Source: Saccharopolyspora hordei
GTDB lineage: Bacteria; Actinomycetota; Actinomycetes; Mycobacteriales; Pseudonocardiaceae
Assembly: GCF_013410345.1 (NCBI RefSeq)
Contig: NZ_JACCFJ010000001.1
Location: 2,145,001-2,209,000 of the forward strand
Direction of reading: 5' to 3'
Length of the DNA stretch: 64,000 bases
Positions within the stretch are counted from its first letter, which is position 1. Each line of letters begins with the position of its first letter. Below the pieces are notes generated by a model. The model saw only the letters and a program-made list of their open reading frames with translations, was not told the DNA's origin and did not search any database. Both the position numbers and the translations under genes were made by a program. Positions 38,313 through 46,923 of this stretch are shown piece by piece.

Positions 38313-38758
38313 GCTCTGGGCCGCAGCAGCGGCGCGCCGGGCCCGGACTCCGCGAACTTGTCATCGGCGTTGTGCAGCGCGCAGGTGCGCAGCGAGAGGC
38401 AGCCGCAGCCGATGCAGCCGGTCAGGCGGTCGCGGAGGCGCTGCAGGCCGTCGATCCGCGCGTCCAGCTCGTCGCGCCAGCGGCGGGACAGCCGGGCCCA
38501 GTCCGCCTTGGTCGGCGCGTGGTCCTCGGGGAGGGTGGAGAGCGCGGCGGAGATCTGCTCCAGGCTGAGCCCGACGCGCTGCGCGGAGCGGATGAACGCC
38601 AGGCGGCGCAGCACCGCCCGGTCGTAGCGGCGCTGGTTGCCGCTGGTCCGGGTGCTGGAGATCAGCCCGCGTTCCTCGTAGAAGCGCAGCGCGGTCTGCG
38701 CGACCCCGCTGCGGTGGGCGACCTCGCCGATGGTCAGCGTCTTCGGAAGCTTCGACAC
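38300..38758 (-). CDS. soxR: Redox-sensitive transcriptional activator SoxR
   Basis: Encodes 152 aa, MerR family. The N-terminal HTH is TIGEVAHRSGVAQTALRFYEERGL. A dimerisation helix follows, then the [2Fe-2S] motif CIGCGCLSLRTC (CX2CXCX5C) specific to SoxR. Redox-active compounds oxidise the cluster and turn on target promoters with long spacers. The start is GTG 38758, with TAGCCT 7 nt upstream (leaderless). It is divergent from the transketolase operon, whose promoter holds a SoxR-like box. Confidence 0.93.
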   Translation of the reverse strand: MSKLPKTLTIGEVAHRSGVAQTALRFYEERGLISSTRTSGNQRRYDRAVLRRLAFIRSAQRVGLSLEQISAALSTLPEDHAPTKADWARLSRRWRDELDARIDGLQRLRDRLTGCIGCGCLSLRTCALHNADDKFAESGPGAPLLRPRADRR

Positions 38759-38820
38759 GTCCGCCAGGCTAGCGGAGACAACCTCGACATAGGTAGAAGT
38801 TCGTTCCTGCCGTCCAGAGC

Positions 38821-38851
38821 TTGACCTCGAGTGAACTCGAAGTTCGATCCT
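38821..38851 (+). promoter_or_regulatory. SoxR box within the transketolase promoter
   Basis: TTGACC (38821-38826) and GATCCT (38846-38851) are separated by 19 nt, the over-long spacer expected for MerR-family activation. Overlapping and filling the spacer is CCTCGAGTGAACTCGAAG (38825-38842), a near-palindrome resembling the SoxR consensus CCTCAAGYTAACTTGAGG. The ATG follows 6 nt after the -10. Confidence 0.65.
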
Positions 38852-38857
38852 GGGAGC

Positions 38858-39553
38858 ATGACGATCACGACAACGGGCGGCTACGCCGACCTCCGGCCGC
38901 TCATGAGCGCCATGACGGGCGACGAGAAGCACTCCGCCGCCGCGACCTCCACGCTCGACGTGCTGTGGGTGCTCTACGACCAGGTCCTCTCGGTCGACCC
39001 GCAGCGTCCCGACGACCCCGACCGCGACCGGTTCCTGCTGTCCAAGGGGCACGGGCCGATGGCCTTCTACGCGGTGCTGGCCGCCAAGGGCTTCCTGGAC
39101 CCCGCCGAGCTCTCCGGCTTCGGCGAGTTCCGGTCCCGGCTCGGCTTCCACCCCGACCGGGTGCTGGCGCCCGGTGTGGAGATCAGCAGCGGCTCCCTCG
39201 GGCACGGCCTGCCGCTCGGGCTCGGCATGGTGCTGGGCCTGCGCGCCCAGGGCCGGCACCGGCCCCGGGTCGTGGTGCTGGTCGGCGACGCCGAGCTCGA
39301 CGAGGGCAGCAACCACGAGGCCATCCAGGTCGCCGGGCGGTGGGGGCTGGGGCAGCTCACCACCGTGGTGGTGGACAACCAGTCCTCCAGCACCGGCTGG
39401 CCCGGTGGCATCGCCGAGCGCTTCACCCGCGAGGGCTGGGCCGCGCACACCGTGGACGGCCGCGACCACGACCAGCTCCGCCGCGCCCTCACCGACACCC
39501 GCCCGGACCGCCCGCTCGCGGTGGTCGCCGAAGTCGAGCCCAAGGAGCAGTGA
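38858..39553 (+). CDS. Transketolase, N-terminal (TPP-binding) subunit
   Basis: Encodes 231 aa. Carries the thiamine pyrophosphate half of a transketolase: SKGHGPMAFYAVLA, SSGSLGHGLPLGLGM, and the GDG-type motif GDAELDEGSNHEAIQ ending in VVVDNQ. Asp-Ala-Glu replaces the canonical Asp-Gly-Glu. Together with the next gene it makes a split transketolase moving two-carbon units between sugar phosphates, or a related ketol transfer. ATG 38858 is chosen over GTG 38831 because the latter lies within the promoter. Overlaps the next gene by one base. Confidence 0.88.
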   Translation: MTITTTGGYADLRPLMSAMTGDEKHSAAATSTLDVLWVLYDQVLSVDPQRPDDPDRDRFLLSKGHGPMAFYAVLAAKGFLDPAELSGFGEFRSRLGFHPDRVLAPGVEISSGSLGHGLPLGLGMVLGLRAQGRHRPRVVVLVGDAELDEGSNHEAIQVAGRWGLGQLTTVVVDNQSSSTGWPGGIAERFTREGWAAHTVDGRDHDQLRRALTDTRPDRPLAVVAEVEPKEQ

Positions 39554-40464
39554 TGACCACCCCGACCATGCGCGAGCAGTTCGTGCAGACCACCACCGAC
39601 GCCCTCGACACCGACCCGCGGGTGGCCCTCGTGCTGGCCGAGATCTCCGCCGACCGCTTCGTGGCGGCCGCCCAGCGGCACCCGCACCGGGTGCTCAACG
39701 TCGGCATCCGCGAGCAGGCCATGGTCGGCGTCGGCGGCGGGCTGGCGCTGACCGGGCTGCGACCGATCGTCCACTCGATCACGCCGTTCGTCGTGGAACG
39801 CCCCTTCGAGCAGCTCAAGCTCGACTTCGGCCACCAGGGCGTCGGCGCGATCGTGGTCAGCACCGGCGCCTCCTACGACTACTCGGAGTCGGGCCGCACC
39901 CACATGGCGCCCGGTGATGTCGCGCTCATCGACAGCCTGCCCGGCTGGACCGTGCACGTCCCCGGCCACCCGGCCGAGGTCGACGCGCTGCTGCGCGCGG
40001 CCCTGCCCGGCGACGACCCCGTCTACCTGCGGCTGTCCGACCGGACCAACGCCGAACCGCTGGTGACCGGACCGGGCTGGCACACCGTGCGCACCGGTCG
40101 GCGGGGCGTGGTGCTGGCCGTCGGCCCGATGCTCGACCCGGTGCTGACCGCCACCGCCGCGCTGGACGTCACCGTGCTCTACACCGCCACCGTCCGCCCG
40201 TTCGACGCGGAAGGCCTGCGCGCCGCGGTGCGCGACGCGACCGCCGACGTGGTGCTGGTGGAGCCGTACCTGCGCGGCACCTCGACGCACGAGGTCAACG
40301 ACGCGCTGGCCGACGTCCCGCACCGGACCCTGGCGCTGGGCGTGCGCCGCGACCAGGAGCTGCGCGCGTACGGGACGGCCGAGGAGCACGAGGCCGCGCA
40401 CGGTCTGCGACCGACCGCGATCGCCGCGGCGGTCCAGGACTTCCTGGAGAGGGCGGCGCGATGA
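39553..40464 (+). CDS. Transketolase, C-terminal (pyrimidine-binding) subunit
   Basis: Encodes 303 aa. The pyrimidine-binding domain includes RVLNVGIREQAMVGVGGGLAL, with the conserved Glu that activates TPP, followed by the transketolase C-terminal domain (about 180-300, VVLAVGPMLDPVL). Split two-gene transketolases of this type also occur in archaea and in secondary-metabolite clusters. TGATG junction with the N-terminal subunit indicates translational coupling; it overlaps the PPOX gene by four bases. Confidence 0.88.
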   Translation: MTTPTMREQFVQTTTDALDTDPRVALVLAEISADRFVAAAQRHPHRVLNVGIREQAMVGVGGGLALTGLRPIVHSITPFVVERPFEQLKLDFGHQGVGAIVVSTGASYDYSESGRTHMAPGDVALIDSLPGWTVHVPGHPAEVDALLRAALPGDDPVYLRLSDRTNAEPLVTGPGWHTVRTGRRGVVLAVGPMLDPVLTATAALDVTVLYTATVRPFDAEGLRAAVRDATADVVLVEPYLRGTSTHEVNDALADVPHRTLALGVRRDQELRAYGTAEEHEAAHGLRPTAIAAAVQDFLERAAR

Positions 40465-40853
40465 CCTTCTCCGAGCGTGAGGTCGAGTACCTGGGGAGCC
40501 AGCGCCTGGGGCGGCTGTGCACCCTCGGGCCGCGCGGGGAACCGCAGGCCCGGCCGGTGGGCGTGCACCTCGGTCCGGGCGGCACGATCGACGTCCACGG
40601 CTACGACAACGCGCGGTCGCAGAAGTGGCGCAACGTGCTCCGCGATCCGCGCGTGACGATCGTGGTGGACGACATCGCCTCGCGGGCCCCGTGGCGGGTC
40701 CGCGGCGTCGAGGTCCGCGGCGAGGCGGAGGCGCTGCTCGGGGCCGGGCCCACCGACGGCGGGCTGAGTGGCGACGTGATCCGCATCCGTCCGGAGCGGA
40801 TCCTCTCCTGGGGCCTCGACACCGACCGGCTCACAGCCCGCGACGTGGCCTGA
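40461..40853 (+). CDS. PPOX class, probably F420-dependent, oxidoreductase
   Basis: Encodes 130 aa, a small split-barrel flavin/deazaflavin-binding protein of the pyridoxamine-5'-phosphate oxidase superfamily. It shows LGRLCTLGPRGEPQARPVGV, the central KWRNVLRDPRVTIVVDD and RGVEVRGEAEAL. Length and motifs match actinobacterial PPOX class F420-dependent enzymes, but cofactor choice is inference. Last gene of the SoxR-associated operon; ATGA overlap with the transketolase gene. Confidence 0.8.
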   Translation: MTFSEREVEYLGSQRLGRLCTLGPRGEPQARPVGVHLGPGGTIDVHGYDNARSQKWRNVLRDPRVTIVVDDIASRAPWRVRGVEVRGEAEALLGAGPTDGGLSGDVIRIRPERILSWGLDTDRLTARDVA

Positions 40854-40878
40854 CCCCGCGCGCCGGTAGCCTGGGACC

Positions 40879-41508
40879 GTGGCACGAGTCGTCATCTTGG
40901 ACTACGGATCAGGCAACCTCCGCTCCGCCGAACGCGCGCTGCAGCGCGCCGGCGCCGACGTCGAGGTGACCGCCGACCATCGTGCCGCGATGGAGGCCGA
41001 CGGCCTGGTGGTTCCCGGCGTCGGCGCCTTCGCCGCCTGCATGGAGGGCCTGCTGGAGGTCGGCGGCGACAAGATCATCGACCACCGGCTGGCCGGCGAC
41101 CGCCCGGTGCTGGGCATCTGCGTGGGCATGCAGGTGCTGTTCGACGAGGGCGTCGAGCACGGCATGCAGGCCAACGGCTGCGGCCAGTGGCCGGGCACCG
41201 TCGAGCGGCTGCAGGCCGACGTCCTGCCGCACATGGGCTGGAACGAGGTGGAGGCGCCGGAGGGCAGCGTGCTCTTCGCCGGGATGGAACCGGGTACCCG
41301 CTTCTACTTCGTGCACTCCTTCGCCGTGCGCCGGTGGGAGCTGGAGCCCTCGGACTCGATCGAGCCGCCGCTGGTGACCTGGGCCGAGCACGGTGAGCGG
41401 TTCGTCGCCGCGGTGGAGAACGGCCCGCTCATGGCGACGCAGTTCCACCCGGAGAAGTCCGGGGAGGCGGGCGCCCGGCTGCTGCGCAACTGGTTGGACA
41501 GCCTGTGA
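40879..41508 (+). CDS. hisH: Imidazole glycerol phosphate synthase, glutaminase subunit
   Basis: Encodes 209 aa, class I glutamine amidotransferase. The triad is Cys81 (GICVGMQ), His190 and Glu192 (FHPEKS). It feeds ammonia to HisF, encoded 3.5 kb downstream. GTG 40879 follows TAGCCT (40867-40872) by 6 nt, so it seems to have its own leaderless promoter rather than belonging to the PPOX operon. Its stop overlaps the start of a small membrane protein gene. Confidence 0.95.
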   Translation: MARVVILDYGSGNLRSAERALQRAGADVEVTADHRAAMEADGLVVPGVGAFAACMEGLLEVGGDKIIDHRLAGDRPVLGICVGMQVLFDEGVEHGMQANGCGQWPGTVERLQADVLPHMGWNEVEAPEGSVLFAGMEPGTRFYFVHSFAVRRWELEPSDSIEPPLVTWAEHGERFVAAVENGPLMATQFHPEKSGEAGARLLRNWLDSL

Positions 41509-41708
41509 CCCGTCGCCACGGCATGCTGAGCCAGCGCACGATCCGGCTGGTCGCCGTGCTGCTGGCCGTCGGTCTGGTGTCCGGCATGGGCGCGCCGTAC
41601 CTGCTGCAGGCCGGCTTCCCGCTGTGGACGGTGCTGCTCCTGGTGGTCGTGGTGCTCGCGGTGCCGGTCGCGGCGGTGCTGCACTCGGAGCGCTCGTCGC
41701 GGCGCTGA
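41505..41708 (+). CDS. Small membrane protein between hisH and priA
   Basis: Encodes 67 aa with two hydrophobic helices (about 14-34 and 40-58, ending [10 protein letters not shown]). GTG 41505 overlaps the hisH stop by four bases, suggesting coupling; ATG 41523 is an alternative. Unknown function. Small membrane genes at this point in his operons are seen in relatives, but I cannot name a family. Confidence 0.65.
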   Translation: MTRRHGMLSQRTIRLVAVLLAVGLVSGMGAPYLLQAGFPLWTVLLLVVVVLAVPVAAVLHSERSSRR

Positions 41709-41769
41709 GGCGGTGTGCCCGCCGGTGGCGGTCGTGGCCGGTCGGGGCGCTGCCAGTAGGGTTGGGGCC

Positions 41770-42501
41770 GTGAGTTTCACGTTGCTTCCCGCAGTTGACG
41801 TTGCCGATGGGCAGGCGGTCCGCCTCGTGCAGGGCGCCGCCGGCTCCGAGACCTCCTACGGTGACCCCTTGGAGGCCGCGCTGACGTGGCAGCGCGCGGG
41901 AGCGGAGTGGATCCACCTGGTCGACCTGGACGCGGCGTTCGGCCGCGGCTCGAACCGCGAACTGCTGGCCGAGGTGACCCGCGAGCTCGACGTGCAGGTG
42001 GAGCTGTCCGGCGGCATCCGCGACGACGCCTCCCTGGAGGCGGCGCTGGCCACCGGCTGCGCGCGGGTCAACCTGGGCACCGCGGCGCTGGAGAACCCGG
42101 AGTGGGCGGACCGCGTGGTCGCCGAGCACGGCGAGCGGGTCGCGGTCGGCCTGGACGTGCGCATCACCGAGCAGGGCCACCGGCTGGCCGCCCGCGGCTG
42201 GACCAAGGACGGCGGCGACCTGTGGGAGGTGCTGGCGCGGCTGGATGCGGCCGGCTGCCGCCGCTACGTGGTCACCGACGTGAGCAAGGACGGCACCCTG
42301 CAGGGGCCGAACACCGAGCTGCTGCGCGAGGTCTGCGCCCGCACCGAGGCACCGGTGATCGCCTCCGGCGGTGTGTCCAGTGTGGACGACCTGGTGAAGC
42401 TGTCCGAACTGGCCCCGCTCGGCCTGGAGGGCTCGATCGTCGGCAAGGCCCTGTACGCGCGGAACTTCACCCTCGAAGAGGCTCTCGCCGCGGTCCGCTG
42501 A
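41770..42501 (+). CDS. priA: Phosphoribosyl isomerase A (bifunctional HisA/TrpF)
   Basis: Encodes 243 aa, a (beta-alpha)8 barrel isomerase. The start [20 protein letters not shown] and the first-half motif ELSGGIRDD with Asp in [10 protein letters not shown] are those of actinobacterial PriA, which serves both HisA (ProFAR isomerase) and TrpF (PRA isomerase). The trp cluster in this window has trpE, trpC, trpB and trpA but no trpF, which supports dual function. GTG 41770 follows TAGGGT (41757-41762) by 7 nt: a leaderless start. Its 3' end overlaps the AraC remnant on the other strand by 35 bp. Confidence 0.92.
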   Translation: MSFTLLPAVDVADGQAVRLVQGAAGSETSYGDPLEAALTWQRAGAEWIHLVDLDAAFGRGSNRELLAEVTRELDVQVELSGGIRDDASLEAALATGCARVNLGTAALENPEWADRVVAEHGERVAVGLDVRITEQGHRLAARGWTKDGGDLWEVLARLDAAGCRRYVVTDVSKDGTLQGPNTELLREVCARTEAPVIASGGVSSVDDLVKLSELAPLGLEGSIVGKALYARNFTLEEALAAVR

Positions 42502-43010
42502 CCCGCCGGCCGGTCCGCGCGTACCGGCCCGGAGCCACCCCGAGGACCCGCGTGAAGTGCCGGGTGAGGTGGGACTGGTCGGAGAAGCCCACGGCGACCG
42601 CCACCTCGCTCGGCGGCTGCCCGTCGAGGAGCAGCCGGCGCGCCAGGTCGACGCGGCGTGACGTGACGTACTGGTGCGGCGGGACGCCGAACGCGGTGCT
42701 GAAGGTCCGCACCAGGTGCGCGGGGTGCGCGTGCAGCACCCGCGCGGTCTCGGCCAGCGTGGTGCCGTCCCGGAGCCGGGCGTCGAGCAGGTCGCGCAGG
42801 TCGTGCGCCAGCCCGCACCCGTCCACCGCTTCGGTGGTGAGCCGGGGCCGCAGGTGCGTGCGCAGGCGCTCGCAGACCAGCGCCAGCCGGCTCTCCGCCT
42901 CGAGCTCCTCGCCGGGGCGGGCGAGCGCGGCGTGCACCTGCCCGATGCGCGTGCGCAGCAGCGGGTCGACGATCTCCGCGTCCACGGCCGGTCCGGTGGA
43001 GCTCTCGTCC
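42467..43010 (-). pseudogene. 5'-truncated AraC family regulator
   Basis: The C-terminal part of an AraC regulator is intact: a linker VHAALARPGEELEAESRLAL, then two HTH motifs (LAETARVLHAHPAHLVRTF and SEVAVAVGFSDQSHLTRHF, ending VLGVAPGRYA). The N-terminal cupin-like ligand domain (~130 residues) is missing. Upstream of about 43010 the same bases read, on the other strand, as the interior of a DUF2000 gene. So a deletion removed the 5' ends of both divergent genes. The border (about 42985-43010) is approximate. A shortened HTH protein could still be made, but no start signal is evident. Confidence 0.7.
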
Positions 43011-43380
43011 ACCTGGCGGCCTGGCAGCGGTTGAACGTGACCGCCTTCGCCGTCAGCGGCCTCGGCACGTCGGTGCCCGAGCTGATCGGCGAACCGTACG
43101 AGGACGCCGACGGCGTCGAGCACCTCCCGATGTTCCGCCAGCCCGTGCTGGTCTTCGAGGCGACGAAGGAGGTGCTCGCCGCCGCGCACCGCACGGCGCT
43201 GTCCCGGTCGCTGCCCATCGTGGTGTTCACCTCCGACCTGTTCCGCACAGGCCACGACCAGGACGACCGGGCGGCGGTGCGGGCGGTGGGCATCGAGCGG
43301 CTCGACCTGGTGGGGAGGCCGTGCACGGGCCGCGCAACCAGGTGGACGAGGTCGTCCGGGGCGCGCGCACGCACCCCGGA
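43005..43380 (+). pseudogene. 5'-truncated and frameshifted DUF2000 family gene
   Basis: Starts mid-protein at LAAWQRLNVTAFAVSGLGTS, continues with PELIGEPYEDADGVEHLPMF and VVFTSDLFRTGHDQ, and is thus a DUF2000 (PF09391) protein lacking its first ~15 residues. Near 43310-43318 the frame is lost after GIERLDLVG; the expected tail (HGPRNQVDEVVRGARTHP) continues in another frame from 43321. Both defects point to a dead gene. AraC regulators are often divergent from DUF2000 genes, which explains the pairing with the remnant next to it. Confidence 0.7.
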
Positions 43381-43456
43381 CCGCCGGTCGGTCCACCGGG
43401 GGAATCGGGGGACGACTCCGGGAAGATCCGGATCCACTGCACCGGGGCGGCCGACA

Positions 43457-43499
43457 CGATCGTGATCGAGGTCCGAGGGACGGGCCTCGATCACGATCG
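43457..43499 (+). repeat. 15-bp inverted repeat just before the Tap-like peptidase
   Basis: Perfect arms CGATCGTGATCGAGG (43457-43471) and CCTCGATCACGATCG (43485-43499) with a 13-nt loop. The right arm ends inside the GGAGG ribosome site (43499-43503) of the gene starting at 43509. It may be an operator, the terminator of the decayed upstream gene, or a structure that affects translation. Confidence 0.65.
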
Positions 43500-43508
43500 G
43501 AGGTCTTC

Positions 43509-44966
43509 ATGCGACGACGGGCGTTACCCGCCCTGGGGGCGTTGCTGGCCGCCGGTGCGACGCTGGGTGCCGCCGTGCCGGCGGTGGCCGAGCCCGCCCT
43601 GGAGTGGCAGCCCTGCCCGGAGAACGCGGAGGTGCAGTGCGCCACCGTCCCGGTGCCGCTGGACTGGGAGCAGCCGGACGGCGAGCAGATCGAGGTGGCG
43701 GTGGCCCGCCGACCGGCGACCGGCGAGCGGCTCGGCACGCTGGTGTTCATGCCCGGCGGTCCGGGCGGCACCGGCGTGGACCAGCTGATCGCCGCGTCCC
43801 CGTTCTCGCCGGAGCTGAGCGAGCGGTTCGACGTGGTCAGCTACGACCCCCGCGGGTTCGGCCGCAGCGCCCCGCTGCAGTGCGACACCGAGCTGGTCAG
43901 CGTGATGCCGGACATCCGGCCCGGGCCCGAGCGCTTCGCGGAGCTGCAGCGCTACAACCAGGAAGTCGCCGCTGACTGCCGCGCCCGCAGCGGTCCGCTC
44001 ATCGACCACGTGGACGCGGTCAGCGTCGCCCGCGACATCGACGCGCTCCGGCAGGCGCTCGGCGAGGAGCAGCTCAGCCTCTACGGCATCTCCTACGGCA
44101 CGCTGGTCGGGCAGATGTACGCCGAGCAGTTCCCGGAGCGGGTGCGCGCGCTCGTGCTCGACAGCGTCATGGACCACAGCCTCAGCGCCGGCGACTTCTA
44201 CACCACGCAAGCGGAGGCGGCCGAGGACTCCTTCGCCGAGTTCGCGAAGTGGTGCGCTGAGGACGCGCAGTGCGCGCTGCACGGCGAGGACGTCGGCGCG
44301 GTCTTCGACGAGCTCTACGAGCGGGCCGAGCGCGGCGAACTGCACGCGCCGGGCGACCCCAGCACGCCGATCGGGCCGGTCGAGCTGAGCCGCACCGCGA
44401 TGAGCCACTTCTACCAGCCGGACTGGGAGCACTTGGCCGTCCAGCTCAAGGCGCTGCGCGACGACCAGTCGGCGCCCACCGCGCTGGCCGTGCCCGAGAC
44501 GGTCCCGTACTCGGTGGCCGCGTTCTGCGGCGACTGGACCATCGACATCGACACCGCCGAGCAGTACGCGCAGGTGTGGCAGCGGCAGGCCGAGGCCGCG
44601 CCGCACATGCGGTTCGGCGTGGGCGGTGGGGTCGCGTGGGGCTGCGTCGACTGGCCCTCGCCGGTCCAGAACCCCCAGCACGTCCCGCAGATCCGCACCG
44701 AAGCGCCGGTCCTGGTCGCCAACGCGCTCCACGACCCGGCCACCGGGTACAACTGGGCGACCACAGTGGACCAGCAGATCGAGCAGGCCACGCTGCTGAC
44801 CTACGACGGCTGGGGCCACGGCGTCTACTCCCGCAGCGAGTGCACCACCTCGGCGGTCGACCGGTACCTTGTGGACGGCGTGGTCCCGCCGCAAGGCACG
44901 CACTGCGCGGCGGTGCCGCCGACGGACAACCCGCCGACCAAGCCGTACGTCGGCTGGGACGGCTGA
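43509..44966 (+). CDS. Secreted alpha/beta hydrolase, tripeptidyl aminopeptidase (Tap)-like
   Basis: Encodes 485 aa. Signal peptide residues 1-27 ([21 protein letters not shown], cleavage after AVA). The alpha/beta-hydrolase core has the oxyanion loop [10 protein letters not shown] and the triad Ser195 (GISYGT), Asp409 (LHDPATGY) and His437 (WGHGVY). The C-terminal Tap-like domain has four cysteines likely in disulfides. Members release tripeptides or hydrolyse proline-type esters/amides outside the cell. GGAGG precedes ATG 43509, overlapping a hairpin. Confidence 0.92.
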   Translation: MRRRALPALGALLAAGATLGAAVPAVAEPALEWQPCPENAEVQCATVPVPLDWEQPDGEQIEVAVARRPATGERLGTLVFMPGGPGGTGVDQLIAASPFSPELSERFDVVSYDPRGFGRSAPLQCDTELVSVMPDIRPGPERFAELQRYNQEVAADCRARSGPLIDHVDAVSVARDIDALRQALGEEQLSLYGISYGTLVGQMYAEQFPERVRALVLDSVMDHSLSAGDFYTTQAEAAEDSFAEFAKWCAEDAQCALHGEDVGAVFDELYERAERGELHAPGDPSTPIGPVELSRTAMSHFYQPDWEHLAVQLKALRDDQSAPTALAVPETVPYSVAAFCGDWTIDIDTAEQYAQVWQRQAEAAPHMRFGVGGGVAWGCVDWPSPVQNPQHVPQIRTEAPVLVANALHDPATGYNWATTVDQQIEQATLLTYDGWGHGVYSRSECTTSAVDRYLVDGVVPPQGTHCAAVPPTDNPPTKPYVGWDG

Positions 44967-45018
44967 GCGCGCTCGCCCCGTGCACCGCACCGCACGGCCG
45001 TGTCTCTACCCTGGGGGC

Positions 45019-45792
45019 ATGGCCGTTGCGGTGCGAGTGATCCCCTGCTTGGACGTCGATCAGGGGCGGGTCGTCAAAGGTGTGAACTTCACCAACCTCC
45101 GGGACGCGGGCGACCCCGTCGAGCTCGCCCGCGCCTACGACGCGGAGGGCGCCGACGAGCTGACCTTCCTGGACGTCACGGCCTCCTCCGGCAACCGGGA
45201 GACCACCTACGACGTGGTCCGCCGCACCGCCGAGCAGGTGTTCATCCCGTTGACCGTCGGTGGCGGGGTGCGCAGCACCGACGACATCGACCGGCTGCTG
45301 CGCGCCGGGGCGGACAAGGTGAGCCTGAACACCGCGGCGATCGCCCGGCCCGAACTGCTCAGCGAGGCCTCGCAGCGCTTCGGCGCCCAGTGCGTGGTGC
45401 TGTCGGTCGACGCCCGCCGGGTGCCCGAGGGCGGGCAGCCGACCGCGTCCGGCTACGAGGTCACCACCCACGGCGGCCGGCGCGGCACCGGGATCTGCGC
45501 GGTCGAGTGGGCGGCGCGCGGCCAGCAGCTCGGCGTCGGCGAGATCCTGCTCAACTCGATGGACGCCGACGGCACCAAGGCCGGGTTCGACCTGGAGATG
45601 ATCCGCGCGGTGCGGGCGGCCGTCGACGTGCCGCTGATCGCCAGCGGTGGCGCCGGGGCGGTCGAGCACTTCGCGCCCGCGGTGCGCGCGGGGGCGGACG
45701 CGGTGCTCGCGGCCAGCGTCTTCCACTTCGGACAGCTGAAGATCAGCGAGGTCAAGGACGCCCTGCGCGCGGAAGGGATCACGGTGCGATGA
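45019..45792 (+). CDS. hisF: Imidazole glycerol phosphate synthase, cyclase subunit
   Basis: Encodes 257 aa, (beta-alpha)8 barrel. The catalytic aspartates lie in [14 protein letters not shown] (first strand) and [13 protein letters not shown] (fifth); phosphate-binding GGGVRS and [11 protein letters not shown] are present. With HisH it forms IGP and AICAR. ATG 45019 follows TACCCT (45007-45012) by 6 nt, indicating a separate leaderless promoter. It overlaps hisI by four bases. Confidence 0.96.
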   Translation: MAVAVRVIPCLDVDQGRVVKGVNFTNLRDAGDPVELARAYDAEGADELTFLDVTASSGNRETTYDVVRRTAEQVFIPLTVGGGVRSTDDIDRLLRAGADKVSLNTAAIARPELLSEASQRFGAQCVVLSVDARRVPEGGQPTASGYEVTTHGGRRGTGICAVEWAARGQQLGVGEILLNSMDADGTKAGFDLEMIRAVRAAVDVPLIASGGAGAVEHFAPAVRAGADAVLAASVFHFGQLKISEVKDALRAEGITVR

Positions 45793-46130
45793 GCGAGCTC
45801 GACCCGGCGATCGCGGCTCGCCTCAAGCGCGGCCCCGACGGGCTGGTCCCGGCGATCGCGCAGCAGCGCGGCACCGGCGAGGTGCTGATGATGGCGTGGA
45901 TGGACGACGAGGCGTTGCACCGCACCCTCACCACCCGCCGCGCCACCTACTACTCCCGCAGCCGGCAGCAGTACTGGGTCAAGGGCGAGACCTCCGGGCA
46001 CACCCAGCACGTGCACGAGGTCCGGCTGGACTGCGACGGCGACACGATCCTGCTCGTCGTCGACCAGGAGGGCGCGGCCTGCCACACCGGCGACCACACC
46101 TGCTTCGACGCCGACGTCCTCCTCTCCTGA
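45789..46130 (+). CDS. hisI: Phosphoribosyl-AMP cyclohydrolase
   Basis: Encodes 113 aa, the monofunctional HisI without a HisE domain. Opens the PR-AMP ring in step 3. Motifs: [32 protein letters not shown] and the zinc/magnesium-site run [13 protein letters not shown] with Cys in [13 protein letters not shown] 45789 overlaps the hisF stop. hisE and hisG are not in the window. Confidence 0.95.
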   Translation: MSELDPAIAARLKRGPDGLVPAIAQQRGTGEVLMMAWMDDEALHRTLTTRRATYYSRSRQQYWVKGETSGHTQHVHEVRLDCDGDTILLVVDQEGAACHTGDHTCFDADVLLS

Positions 46131-46190
46131 CCCACACGCCCGCACCACGAGCACCAGACGCCGGCCGGGCGCGCTGGGGTCCCGGCGCGG

Positions 46191-46835
46191 TCACGCCGGG
46201 TGGGGCGGGGACTCGGCGGGGTCCAGGTCGCCGGTGAGGTAGCGCTGCAGGTTCGGGGCGATCGCCGCCACGACCGTGTCGTGGTCGGCCGAGGCCAGGG
46301 GCTCCAGCCCGACCACGTAGCGGGCCATGCCCAGGCCGATGACCTGCGACCCGCACAGCGCGCCGCGCAGCTCGGGCCGGTCCACGTCGAGCGCCCGGAC
46401 CAGCTTGTCGAACATCACGTTCTGGATGAACTCCCGCAGCATCGACACCGCGGCGTCGTTGGACGAGACGCTGCGCACCAGCGCCGCGAACTGGCCGCCC
46501 CCCGCGTCGTCCCACGCGGTGAGGAACCGCCGCAGCAACCGCTCGGCCAGCTGCTCCCGGTCGCCGGCCAGCAGTTCCGGCAGCACCACCTCCAGGTTCA
46601 CCGGGATGTGCACCGCCGCGGAGAACAGCCCCGCCTTGCCGCCGAACCAGTGGTTGACCATCGCCGGGTCGACCCCGGCCCGGCTCGCGATCTCGCGGAC
46701 CGTGGCGCCTTCGTAACCCTGCTCGGTGAAGACCTCGCGCGCGGCCGCGAGCAGCGCGGCCTTGGTGTCGGCACCGCTGCGCCGCCTCCCGCGCCGCTTC
46801 GGCTCGCCGGCGCTGCTGTCGATCCCACTGCTCAC
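46191..46835 (-). CDS. TetR family transcriptional regulator
   Basis: Encodes 214 aa. N-terminal [50 protein letters not shown]. The C-terminal domain (about 90-210, with [14 protein letters not shown] and [19 protein letters not shown]) resembles the TetR_C type common in actinobacterial regulators next to efflux genes, yet no efflux gene is adjacent. GTG 46835 has GAGGA 7 nt upstream. It is convergent with hisI and divergent from trpE with only 88 bp between. Confidence 0.88.
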   Translation of the reverse strand: MSSGIDSSAGEPKRRGRRRSGADTKAALLAAAREVFTEQGYEGATVREIASRAGVDPAMVNHWFGGKAGLFSAAVHIPVNLEVVLPELLAGDREQLAERLLRRFLTAWDDAGGGQFAALVRSVSSNDAAVSMLREFIQNVMFDKLVRALDVDRPELRGALCGSQVIGLGMARYVVGLEPLASADHDTVVAAIAPNLQRYLTGDLDPAESPPHPA

Positions 46836-46923
46836 CCGCTCATCCTCGCCGTTGCGGCGCGCCGCGGGCAAAGCGGCTGGAGGGCGCGCGCGGGCCGGAA
46901 CGGGTGGGCGGCACAATGACGAC

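Noticed and set aside
46836-46923. Trp attenuator or leader peptide before trpE
   Set aside because: No short frame with clustered TGG codons and no terminator/antiterminator pair; trpE appears to start on a leaderless mRNA.
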